From positions 1-49,448 of the forward strand of contig JAGXFT010000145.1 of NCBI GenBank assembly GCA_024637135.1: a DNA stretch of 49,448 bases, given 5' to 3'. This stretch comes from Nitriliruptorales bacterium. Its GTDB lineage: Bacteria; Actinomycetota; Nitriliruptoria; Nitriliruptorales; Nitriliruptoraceae. Both the position numbers and the translations under genes were made by a program. Positions 15,334-25,053 of the stretch are shown here, in pieces. Numbering within the stretch: position 1 is the stretch's first letter; each line of letters opens with the position of its first letter. The notes beneath the pieces were generated by a model. It saw nothing but the letters and a program-made list of their open reading frames with translations. It did no database searches and was not told the origin of the DNA.

Positions 15334-16391
15334 GGCCGCTGGACCGGGTCGGGTCGATCAAGCTCAAGCTCGGCATCGCGATCGTCGTGGCCGTCGGCGT
15401 GAGTGCGGTGGTGTCCACGATCGGGTTCCGCCTGGGGGTGCCGATCTGGTTGCGTCCGGTCATCGCGGCCGCCATCGCGCTGGCCCTGGTGCAGGTGTTG
15501 GCCCGCGGGATGACCTCGCCGTTGCGCGAGATGGCCGACGCCGCCCGACGGATGGCCGACGGCGATCGGGACCAGCGGGTCACCGAGTCCTCGGCGGACG
15601 AGGTCGGCGACCTCGCCCGGGCCTTCAACGACATGGCCCGCGAGATGGCCGCGGTCGACCGCATGCGCACCGACCTGGTCGCCAACGTCTCACACGAACT
15701 GCGTACGCCGTTGTCGGCGCTGGCCGCGCGGTTGGAGAACCTGGTCGACGGGGTCGAGCAGCCGACACCGGCGCTGCTGCAGGCCATGCGGGAACAGACG
15801 CGTCGACTCGGGCGGCTGGTGGACCAGTTGCTGGACCTGTCGCGGCTGGAGTCCGGTGCGGTCGTGCTCCGACGCGAGGCGGTCGACGTGCGCTCGCTGC
15901 TGGAAGCCGTGGCCGCCGAGGCCCGGTTGTCGGCTCCCGACCGCGACATCGACGTCCGGGCGCCCGACGACCTGCGTGTGGCCGCGGACCCGGACCGGTT
16001 GCACCAGGTCGTGGCCAACCTCGTGGCCAACAGCATCCGCCATGCACCGGGGTCCCCGGTCACGCTCGACGGCGCACCCGACGGCGACCACGTCGCGATG
16101 TCCGTCCACGATCGGGGACCCGGGATCGCCCACCCCGGCCGGGTGTTCGAGCGCTTCTGGCGCGCCGACGGTGCGGCCACCGGTGGCGGCACCGGGCTGG
16201 GCATGGCCATCGCGTCGTGGATCGTCGACCTCCACCACGGCGAGATCCGCGTCGACGCCCACGGGCCACGCGGTTGCCACGTCGTCGTCCGCATCCCCGT
16301 TCCTCAGGAGACCACCCATGCCCACCCCCACGAGCGTGCCATCCACGGCCCCGGTCCCACCCGCACCGCGGATCGGACCGGCTCCGACTGA
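15330..16391 (+). CDS. Sensor histidine kinase with minimal sensor region
   Basis: A 353-residue membrane histidine kinase, partner of the preceding regulator. Two hydrophobic helices (about 12-33 and 38-58) are separated by only a few residues, so there is no extracytoplasmic sensor domain. A HAMP segment follows (MTSPLREMADAARRMADGD), then the dimerisation/phosphoacceptor domain with His122 in NVSHELRTP, and a catalytic ATPase domain with the N box (NLVANSIRHA), DRGPGI and GGGTGLGMAI. The kinase probably senses a membrane or intramembrane signal. The GTG at 15330 overlaps the regulator stop by 4 bases. Its 3' end overlaps the next gene by 74 bases. Confidence 0.93.
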   Translation: MRPLDRVGSIKLKLGIAIVVAVGVSAVVSTIGFRLGVPIWLRPVIAAAIALALVQVLARGMTSPLREMADAARRMADGDRDQRVTESSADEVGDLARAFNDMAREMAAVDRMRTDLVANVSHELRTPLSALAARLENLVDGVEQPTPALLQAMREQTRRLGRLVDQLLDLSRLESGAVVLRREAVDVRSLLEAVAAEARLSAPDRDIDVRAPDDLRVAADPDRLHQVVANLVANSIRHAPGSPVTLDGAPDGDHVAMSVHDRGPGIAHPGRVFERFWRADGAATGGGTGLGMAIASWIVDLHHGEIRVDAHGPRGCHVVVRIPVPQETTHAHPHERAIHGPGPTRTADRTGSD

Positions 16392-17802
16392 GCGCCGCAC
16401 GGTCGTCCGGCCCGCCCGCCTGCTCGCGCTGGCCGTGGCGGGCGGGGTGGCACTCGACCTCGGCCTCCGCGGCGGGGCGGCCAACGCGGCCGTCACCATC
16501 GGGATCCTGCTGGCAGTCGGGGTCGTGGCGACCCGGCCCGGGTTGTCGCGGACCGGGACCGTCCTGGCCCTGGCCGCGACCGTCCCGGCCGTGTTCCTGT
16601 CGGTGTGGGCCAGTCCGTGGTTGGCGACCGCCAACGTGGCCGCCGTGCTCGGGTTGGGACTGGCCGCGCTGGCCTGGTCGTCCACCGGTTCCGTGCTGGA
16701 CACCACCGTGTCCCACGGTGTCGTGCGCGTCGTCCTCGCGGTCGTCCGCGGCCTCGGCGGCCTGGTGCCGCTGGCCGGTGCCCTGTCCGGGCGCTGGCGT
16801 TCGCCGACCGGTCCGGACCGGTCGGGCCGCCGGACCGGGCTCGCCGTCCTGCTTGCCCTGCCGCTGCTGGCGGTGTTGGTGGGCCTGCTGGCCAGCGCGG
16901 ACGCGGTGTTCGATGGGCTGCTGGTGCCCGACGTCGACCTGCGCCGGGGACTCGGCCACGTGGTCCTGGCCGTGGGGCTGGCGTCGATGCTGGCGATGGC
17001 CGGGCTCGCGGTCGGGGGCGATCCCGTGGACGGCGACCGCAACGGGACCTTCGGCGCCACCGACGTCGCCGTGGTGCTCGGCCTGGCCGCCGCGGTGCTG
17101 GGGCTGTTCGTGGCCAGCCAGGCCGTTGCCCTGACGGGCGCGGGCCAGCGCCTGGTGCAGGAGGCCGGCCTGACCCCGGCCGAGTACGCACGCAGCGGGT
17201 TCTTCCAACTGTGCTGGGCGGCGGTCGTGGTCGTCGGCTACCTCGCCCTTGCTCGCCGCCTGGCGGCCCCCGGGGTCATGCAGCAACCGGTCGTGCGGCG
17301 CCTTGCCGCGGTCGTGCCGCTGCTGGCCGTCGTCCTGGTGGCGGTCAGCCTGCGCCGGATGGCGTTGTACGACCAGGCCTTCGGACTGACGATGTTGCGA
17401 CTGACGGTGGTCGTCGCGGCGACCTGGATCGGCATCGTGCTGCTGCTGGTCGCCGCCCGCAACCTGGGCGTGGCCGCCGACCGCGACTGGCTGCCGGGAG
17501 CGGCCGTCCTGGCCGGACTGGCCCTGCTCGTGGCCGCGAACCTGGTCAACCCCGAGGCCATCGTGGTCCGGCACAACGTGGCTCGCGCCACCACCGGGGC
17601 CACCGTCGACGCCGACTACCTCGCCGGACTGTCCTCGGACGCGGTCCCGTCGATCGAGCGGTTGATCGCCGGCATCGACGACTCCGAGGTCCGGGAGGAC
17701 CTTGCCCGTGAACTGGGCTGTCCGTCGCCGCGGACGGGCGTCGCGGCGCTCAACCTGTCGGCACGCCGGGCGGCAGGGGTGCTGGCGGCACGGTGTTCGT
17801 GA
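16318..17802 (+). CDS. Polytopic membrane protein, DUF4153/DUF4173 type
   Basis: A 494-residue protein with about ten to twelve hydrophobic helices. The region AEYARSGFFQLCWAAVVVVGYLAL and the following helices are typical of DUF4173 (DUF4153 group) proteins, which are often encoded next to two-component systems. The C-terminal 90 residues form a soluble helical part (YLAGLSSDAVPSIERLIAGI). Function is unknown. The ATG at 16318 has CAGGAG seven bases upstream and lies inside the histidine kinase gene, so the three genes form one coupled operon. It may be a target or an auxiliary membrane sensor of the kinase (inference). Confidence 0.82.
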   Translation: MPTPTSVPSTAPVPPAPRIGPAPTERRTVVRPARLLALAVAGGVALDLGLRGGAANAAVTIGILLAVGVVATRPGLSRTGTVLALAATVPAVFLSVWASPWLATANVAAVLGLGLAALAWSSTGSVLDTTVSHGVVRVVLAVVRGLGGLVPLAGALSGRWRSPTGPDRSGRRTGLAVLLALPLLAVLVGLLASADAVFDGLLVPDVDLRRGLGHVVLAVGLASMLAMAGLAVGGDPVDGDRNGTFGATDVAVVLGLAAAVLGLFVASQAVALTGAGQRLVQEAGLTPAEYARSGFFQLCWAAVVVVGYLALARRLAAPGVMQQPVVRRLAAVVPLLAVVLVAVSLRRMALYDQAFGLTMLRLTVVVAATWIGIVLLLVAARNLGVAADRDWLPGAAVLAGLALLVAANLVNPEAIVVRHNVARATTGATVDADYLAGLSSDAVPSIERLIAGIDDSEVREDLARELGCPSPRTGVAALNLSARRAAGVLAARCS

Positions 17803-17832
17803 CGGCCGCCGGCACGGCGCGGGGTGACTCTG

Positions 17833-17877
17833 GGTCCGGGTCTGGTCCGGGTCTGGTCCGGGTCTGGGGCCGGGTCT
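17833..17877. repeat. 11-bp tandem repeat, three exact copies plus a degenerate one
   Basis: GGTCCGGGTCT repeats at 17833, 17844 and 17855, followed by a 12-base variant with GGGGCC. The array lies about 45 bases before the TetR start. Eleven bases is close to one DNA turn, so the units face the same side of the helix and may bind a regulator; slippage is the simpler explanation. Confidence 0.85.
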
Positions 17878-17922
17878 GGGCGTGGTCGGGGGTTGTAGGA
17901 TCCGGGCACGGAGGTGATGGCG

Positions 17923-18627
17923 ATGGCAGCGCAGGTGGGGACCGACGCGGAGCCGGTCGCGCGCACACCCCTGAGTCGTGATCGGGTGCTGCGCACGGCC
18001 GTCGCCGTGGCCGACGAGGGTGGCCTCGACGCCGTCACCATGCGGGGCGTGGCCGAGGCCCTCGGGGTGGAGGCGATGTCGCTGTACCACCATGTCGCCA
18101 ACAAGGAGGCGATGCTCGACGGGACGGTGGACGTCGTGCTGACCGAGATCATGGCCGTGGTCGCGCCACTCGAGCCGCCGGACCGGCCGGCGGCGTGGAA
18201 GGACACGATGCGGTCCCGGATCCTCGCCGCGCGTGAGGTGTTGCTGCGACACCCGTGGGCACCGACCGTCATCGAGTCACGGACGTCGATCAGCCCGTTG
18301 GTGGCGGTGTGGATGGACGGCATCCTTGGCCTGTTCCGGGTCGGAGGATTGTCGTGGGACCTCAGCCACCACGCGATGCACGCGCTGGGGAGCCGGGCGT
18401 TGGGCTTCAACCAGGAACTGTTCCAACCCGACGATGCCGCGGACGCCGCCGACGTGGACCTGCTCGACGAGATGGCCGAGCACCTCCCCAACATCGTCGG
18501 GATGCTGCAGGAGGTCGTCCACGACGACCCCGACAGCACCCTGGGCTGGTGTGACGACCAGGCCGAGTTCGAGTTCGGCCTGGACCTGCTGCTCGACGGC
18601 CTCGACCGCCTGTGCTCCCCGGACTGA
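17923..18627 (+). CDS. TetR-family transcriptional regulator
   Basis: A 234-residue regulator. The N-terminal helix-turn-helix is clear: LSRDRVLRTAVAVADEGGLDAVTMRGVAEALGVEAMSLYHHVANKEAML, with the usual AxxLGV..SLYxHVxNKxxLL pattern. The C-terminal ligand domain resembles the TetR_C group (WAPTVIESR, WMDGILGLFRVGGLS). The ATG at 17923 has GGAGGTG six bases upstream; GTG 17914 and ATG 17917 are too close to it. No effector is identifiable, and the neighbouring genes suggest no target beyond itself. The 11-bp repeat just upstream is a candidate operator. Confidence 0.92.
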   Translation: MAAQVGTDAEPVARTPLSRDRVLRTAVAVADEGGLDAVTMRGVAEALGVEAMSLYHHVANKEAMLDGTVDVVLTEIMAVVAPLEPPDRPAAWKDTMRSRILAAREVLLRHPWAPTVIESRTSISPLVAVWMDGILGLFRVGGLSWDLSHHAMHALGSRALGFNQELFQPDDAADAADVDLLDEMAEHLPNIVGMLQEVVHDDPDSTLGWCDDQAEFEFGLDLLLDGLDRLCSPD

Positions 18628-18659
18628 CCGCCGGCGCCAGTCGCCCAGGTCGGCCCCGT

Positions 18660-19631
18660 TCAGGTGGGGGAGACGGTCCGGGCCAGGTCCTGGACCAGCG
18701 CCAACCGGGCGACCACGCGGGGGGACAGCACGAAGGGGTACAGGTCGTCGGCACCCATCGACCGGTTGACCGCGTTGAGGGCGTAGGTCAGCGGCAGCCA
18801 CGCGTCCACCAGGTCGGTGAAGCCGCCGGTCGCCATGCCCTCGACATGGGACGTGACCAGCGTCGCCGGCGGGGTCGGGCGCAGGCCCCACTGCGACGCC
18901 GTCTCGAGCGTGTCGCGGATGTGCAACCAGTGGGCGAAGGTCTCGGCCCAGTCCTCGCTGGGGTGCATCGTGGCGTACTCGCTGACGTGCTCGTCACCCC
19001 AGTCGTCGGGCGGTCCCGCCGAGTAGTGGCGGTCGAGCGCCTCCTGGTAGTCGGCGCGTTCGTCGCCGAAGAGCGCCCGGACCTCCTCGATCCGGCCCGA
19101 CTCGAACGCCATCGCGGGGAACAGGCCGTGTCCGACCTCGTGGCGGAAGTGGCCCAACAGGGTCCGGTAGGGCTCGTGCATGCGCTCGCGCACCTCGACC
19201 CGCCAGGCGTCGTCGGCCTCCTCGACGTCGACCGTGATCAACCCGTTCTCGTGGCCGATCATGACCTCGTCGTCCAGGCGGCTCGACACCAGGTCGAACG
19301 ACAGCCGCTCCACCGGCAGCCCCAGCACCAGGCACTGCCACACCATCCGCCGCTTGGCCGCCTCGGCCTGTGCGACCGCCAACCGGAAGCCGGGATCGTC
19401 GATCGGCGCGGTGGCGCGGGTCAGCCGGCACGACCGGCACGTTGCCTGGTCGTCCTCGACCAGCCAGTTGCAGTTCAGCTCGGCCCGGTTGGCGCACACG
19501 ATGGTCGTGGGCTCGATGACCTCGACGTCGCCGGTCGAGGGCCGCAGCCCCAACGGCGACCCGCACTGCAGGCAGGTGTCGTTGTCGAAGAAGACCACCT
19601 GGGCGCAGGTGTCGCAGGTGAACAGTCGCAT
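18660..19631 (-). CDS. Putative zinc-binding metallopeptidase with N-terminal zinc ribbon
   Basis: A 323-residue protein of the putative zinc-binding peptidase family often found with transglutaminase/ATP-grasp clusters. The first 80 residues form zinc-ribbon modules (CDTC, CLQC, then CxxxxxC and CRSC). The catalytic domain holds the HExxH motif in FRHEVGHGLFP, with a downstream acidic/His region (SEDWAETFAHWLH) suited to supply the third zinc ligand. The C-terminus is helical. It likely cleaves peptides or acts on a tag in the cytosol; no signal peptide is visible. It is the last gene of the minus-strand cluster, 84 bases after the transglutaminase. Confidence 0.87.
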   Translation of the reverse strand: MRLFTCDTCAQVVFFDNDTCLQCGSPLGLRPSTGDVEVIEPTTIVCANRAELNCNWLVEDDQATCRSCRLTRATAPIDDPGFRLAVAQAEAAKRRMVWQCLVLGLPVERLSFDLVSSRLDDEVMIGHENGLITVDVEEADDAWRVEVRERMHEPYRTLLGHFRHEVGHGLFPAMAFESGRIEEVRALFGDERADYQEALDRHYSAGPPDDWGDEHVSEYATMHPSEDWAETFAHWLHIRDTLETASQWGLRPTPPATLVTSHVEGMATGGFTDLVDAWLPLTYALNAVNRSMGADDLYPFVLSPRVVARLALVQDLARTVSPT

Positions 19632-19715
19632 CGGGGGTCCCTCGGGGAGTCGGCACCGGGCTCGCGGGTCCCGGTCATGGTGCCAGCGTGACGCGATCGG
19701 TCGACGCGTGCCGTG

Positions 19716-20606
19716 TCAGGTGACGGCCGCACGGACGACGTCCACCTCGACGGCCAGCTCCTCGGTCGTGCCATCGGTGAAGATGACCCCCTTGAGCGGG
19801 GTCACGTCGGCGTAGTCGCGCCCCCATGCGGTCGTGATGTGCTGGTCCCCGACGACCAGGTCGTTGGTGGGGTCGAGGTCGAACCAGCCGACCACGGGGA
19901 GGTGGATGCTGGCCCACGCGTGCGACACGTCCGAGCCCTGCAGGCGTGGCTCGCCCGGCGGTGGCCGGGTCTCGAGGTACCCGGAGACGTAGCGGGCCGG
20001 CAGCCCCAGCGATCGCAGGCATCCGACCATGAGGTGGGCGAAGTCCTGGCACACGCCCCGGCCGTCGTCGAGCAGTTCCTCGGCGGTCGTGGACACGTCC
20101 GTGGCCCCGGGCTCGAAGGTGAAGTCGTGGTGGATCCGACCGCACAGGTCCACCACCGCCTCCACCACCGGGCGCCCGGGTCGGAACGAGGTGGCGCCCC
20201 AGTCCCGCAGCCGTGCCGAGGACCGCACCAACGGCGAGTCCAGCACGAACGTGCGCGCGTCCAGCAGGGCCGCGTCGGTCCCGGCGCGGACGGTGTCGCG
20301 GACGTCCTCCCACGGTCGCTGCGCCAGCACCCGGAGGTCCGGGGCGGTCCCGGTCACCTCGACCACCGAGGTCGCGGTCACCGCGAGTTCGACGTGCGGC
20401 TCGTGGAGGGAGAAGTGCAGCGCCCGGTTGCCGAAGAAGTCGGTTCGTTCACGCACCAGGTCGGGGGTCGGGACGACGTCCAGGCGGGCTGACCGGCACA
20501 CCTGGCCGGGGGTGTCACGCGGCAGAAGGTGCGCCAGTCCGTAGCTGGCCGCGACCTCCTCGGCGTAGCGGTAGCGGGTGCGATGCGTCACCCGGTAGGC
20601 GGTCAC
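19716..20606 (-). CDS. Transglutaminase-like cysteine protease family protein
   Basis: A 296-residue member of the bacterial transglutaminase-like family. The N-terminal beta domain (YRVTHRTRYRYAEEVAASYGLAHLLPR) and core are complete. The catalytic triad residues are Cys186 (GRGVCQDFAH), His229 (SHAWASI) and Asp245 (WFDLDPTND). In bacteria such proteins are predicted peptidases or amide-bond-processing enzymes more often than crosslinkers. The ATG at 20606 overlaps the stop of the ATP-grasp/alpha-E gene by 4 bases (ATGA), so the two are made together. Confidence 0.92.
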   Translation of the reverse strand: MTAYRVTHRTRYRYAEEVAASYGLAHLLPRDTPGQVCRSARLDVVPTPDLVRERTDFFGNRALHFSLHEPHVELAVTATSVVEVTGTAPDLRVLAQRPWEDVRDTVRAGTDAALLDARTFVLDSPLVRSSARLRDWGATSFRPGRPVVEAVVDLCGRIHHDFTFEPGATDVSTTAEELLDDGRGVCQDFAHLMVGCLRSLGLPARYVSGYLETRPPPGEPRLQGSDVSHAWASIHLPVVGWFDLDPTNDLVVGDQHITTAWGRDYADVTPLKGVIFTDGTTEELAVEVDVVRAAVT

Positions 20607-23197
20607 GTCGCCTCACCGTCCCACTCGGCCATCGACCCGTCGACGCCACCGATGGCGACGCCGCGTTGGGGTTTGCGATGGTGGAAGTGGGCCGCGCCGA
20701 CCGTGTCCGATGCCGCCCGCAGCCGTTGCTGCAGGGTGTTCAGCAGGGACTCCAGTTCGCTGGGCACCGCCCCGTCCCGGTCGGCCCCGTCCGGGGTCGC
20801 AAGGTCGGCGAGTCGCGCGGTGTCGGCCAGCCGCAGGGCGGTGACGGCGTCCAGCACCGGTCGCTCGGCGGCGGACGCGCGGCCCGTACCCGGATGGCCG
20901 GGGAGGGCCTGGAGGTCGACGGTCAGGCGGTCCAACTGGTGTGCGACCGAGCGCGGGTTCGTCGGGTCCAGCAGCAGCAGGTCCAGCATCGTCGCGAGTT
21001 GCGCCCGCGAGCGGTACCGCCGGCGGTAGGTCACGATCGACTCGCTGGCGGTCAGCACGGACTCGTACAACAGCGAGTCGGCGGCGGTGCCGTGGTCGTC
21101 CAGCGCCACCGTCCGCAGCAGGGTGACGACGTGCAGCGCGCGTTCCAGGCGACGCCCGGCGTCCATGAAGCGCCACCCGGGATCGCGGATCATCGACTCG
21201 GCCGCCAACCCCTGCAACGCCAGCAGGCTGGTCAGGATCCGACCCAGGCGTCCGCGTGACAACAGGTCGTCGGCGAGCCCGCGTTGCCGCGGTGCCTCGT
21301 CGAGTTCGCGTTCCAGGGCGGTCAGGACGGTCCACGTGTCGACCGACAACTGGTCGCGCACCACCTTCGCGGCCTCGTCGAGCCGGTGCAGGTCGTGGGC
21401 CAGTGTCCCCGGCGTCGAACGGTCGGCCATGAGTCGCCGGATGGTGTCGTCCGGCAACATCGTCGGCTGGTCGTCCCATCCCAGCGTGGCCATCCCGGTG
21501 ACCTGCCCGAGCGTCCGCAACAGCGTCCGGAGGGTCAGCGCGCCCGCCGGATCGGCCGTCGCGGCCGACGACAGGTCGGTGCGCCGTTCCTCCACGACCC
21601 GCAGCAACCGCACCAGTCCCTCGGCGCGTTCGGCGTAGCGTCCGAGCCAGAACAGGTTCTCGGCCGCGCGGGCCGACATCGTGCCGGTCGGCGACACCGG
21701 TTCGGACCGGCCCGGCCGCAGCCAGTACGCGGCCACGGACTCCGGCTCGGAGGCCAGCACCCAGGTGTCCTTGCTGTGGGCGCCGGCCTGGTTGGCGACC
21801 AGCGGTTCGTCGTCGGAGGCGACCCGGGTGAGCCCCCCCGGCATGACCGTGAAGGACCCCTCCCGCGCCACCGCGAAGGTCCGCAGCACCGATCGGCGGG
21901 GCACCAGTTCGCCGCCGACGAAGGTGGGGACGGCGCCCACCTCGACGTACTCCTGGCCCACCCACCGATGCGGATGGGCCGAGATCCTCGCCAGCAGCGC
22001 CGATCGCTCGGCGGCCGTGAGGTTCCCGCCGACGATGCTGGCCGGGCCCCCGCCGCGGGCGATCGGCTTGAGCACCAGGTCGTCGAGCCTGGCCGTGACC
22101 TCGCGCAGGCCGTCCGACTCCCCGCACCAGACCGTGCGGACCGACGGCAGCCGCAGGTCCTGGCCGAGCAGCGCGGTCGCGAGGCGGGGGAGGAAGGCGT
22201 GCAGGGCCGGGTTCTCGACGACGCCGGACCCCAGTGGGTTGACGACCGCCAGCGTGCCCTCGCGGATGGCCTCGACCAGGCCGGGCACCCCCAACTGCGA
22301 GTCCCCGCGCAACTCCAGGGGGTCACACCAGGCCGCGTCCACCCGGCGCAGGATCACGTCGACGGGCGCCAACTGGTCCAGGGTGCGCAGCCACACCCGC
22401 CCGTGCTGGGCGACCAGGTCGCCACCCTCCACCAACGAGTAGCCCAGCGTGGACGCCAGCAGGGCGTGTTCGAACGCGGTCTCGTTGGCGGGTCCCGGCG
22501 ACAGGATGACGATCCGGGGTTCGTCCACCCCCGCCGGGGCCGCGGCCTGCAGTGCCGCCCGCAGCGAGCGGAAGAACGGCGCCAGCCGATGCACCTGCAA
22601 CGACCGGTACAGCGACGGGAACACGCGCGACAGCACCAGCCGGTTCTGCAACGCGTAGCCCGCGCCCGACGGTGACTGGGCACGATCGGCCAGCACGACG
22701 ACGCCCCCGTCGGCGTCGCGCACCAGGTCCACGGCCAGCGTGACCAGGGTCGCAGGCCCGGGCACCGCCACGCCGTCCACCGCACGCAGGAACCCCGGGT
22801 GGCCGAACACCACCTCCGGTGGCAGCAGGCCCCGCTGGAGCAGGTCGCGCGGGCCGTACAGGTCGGCAAGCACGAGGTCGAGGAGTTCCGAGCGCTGGAT
22901 GACACCCGACTCGATCCGCGTCCATTCCTCGGACTCCACGACCAGCGGCAGCGCGTCGAGTTGCCACCGGGTCGAGGAGTCGGGTCGGCCGTGGACGTGG
23001 TAGCTCACCCCGTCGTCGGCCAGTTGCCGGGCGATCTCGTGCTGGCGCTGGGCGAGGTCGCGGGGCCCGAGCAGTTCCAGCGCACCCGTGACGTCGCGCC
23101 AGTGCTCGCGCACCACCCCGTCGTGGGTGACCATCTCGTCGTGCACACCGAGTCGCGGCCGATAGCCGGTCAGCAACGAGGTCGAGGTGGTCGTCAT
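20603..23197 (-). CDS. Circularly permuted ATP-grasp / alpha-E fusion protein
   Basis: An 864-residue fusion. Residues 1 to about 490 are a circularly permuted ATP-grasp domain (GYRPRLGVHDEMV, VSYHVHG, PLVVESEEW, DLYGPRDLLQRGLLP, LVLKPIARGGGPASIVGG), the class predicted to make amide or peptide bonds from ATP. From about residue 505 an alpha-E all-helical domain follows (SARAAENLFWLGRYAERAEGLVRLL). In most genomes these are two genes; here one frame encodes both. The ATG has no Shine-Dalgarno, but TACGCT lies eight bases upstream, which suggests a leaderless message. It is coupled to the transglutaminase gene. Confidence 0.92.
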   Translation of the reverse strand: MTTTSTSLLTGYRPRLGVHDEMVTHDGVVREHWRDVTGALELLGPRDLAQRQHEIARQLADDGVSYHVHGRPDSSTRWQLDALPLVVESEEWTRIESGVIQRSELLDLVLADLYGPRDLLQRGLLPPEVVFGHPGFLRAVDGVAVPGPATLVTLAVDLVRDADGGVVVLADRAQSPSGAGYALQNRLVLSRVFPSLYRSLQVHRLAPFFRSLRAALQAAAPAGVDEPRIVILSPGPANETAFEHALLASTLGYSLVEGGDLVAQHGRVWLRTLDQLAPVDVILRRVDAAWCDPLELRGDSQLGVPGLVEAIREGTLAVVNPLGSGVVENPALHAFLPRLATALLGQDLRLPSVRTVWCGESDGLREVTARLDDLVLKPIARGGGPASIVGGNLTAAERSALLARISAHPHRWVGQEYVEVGAVPTFVGGELVPRRSVLRTFAVAREGSFTVMPGGLTRVASDDEPLVANQAGAHSKDTWVLASEPESVAAYWLRPGRSEPVSPTGTMSARAAENLFWLGRYAERAEGLVRLLRVVEERRTDLSSAATADPAGALTLRTLLRTLGQVTGMATLGWDDQPTMLPDDTIRRLMADRSTPGTLAHDLHRLDEAAKVVRDQLSVDTWTVLTALERELDEAPRQRGLADDLLSRGRLGRILTSLLALQGLAAESMIRDPGWRFMDAGRRLERALHVVTLLRTVALDDHGTAADSLLYESVLTASESIVTYRRRYRSRAQLATMLDLLLLDPTNPRSVAHQLDRLTVDLQALPGHPGTGRASAAERPVLDAVTALRLADTARLADLATPDGADRDGAVPSELESLLNTLQQRLRAASDTVGAAHFHHRKPQRGVAIGGVDGSMAEWDGEAT

Positions 23198-23307
23198 GCC
23201 CGCGAAGCGTACGCCCGGCCGTGGCCACCGTCCGTCGCTGCCGCCTCACCCCCCTCGTGGCAGTCGCCGACCGGGATGGGCCGGTGAGCGCGGTCGGTCG
23301 GTTCCCG

Positions 23308-24786
<1,479 letters not shown>

Positions 24787-25053
24787 CACCACACCCCTCG
24801 ATCCGCCGGCGCGCCGTGCCCCGGTCGACGGGCCGGACGCTACAGATCGGTCGGCGCCGTGGACAGGTGATGTGCGGCGAGACCACCGAGATCGGGCGGG
24901 AATTGACCGCGAAGCTGACCGGGCCCTACCGTTCCCAACGGCACCCACCCGAGCAGCCGAGCGGCATGCGCGCACATGACGGCCTCGTCGTCACGCCGTC
25001 CGGGTCTGGCCGATCTCGTCCCGAGCACGTGGGCCTGCGGCAGGACGTGGGGG

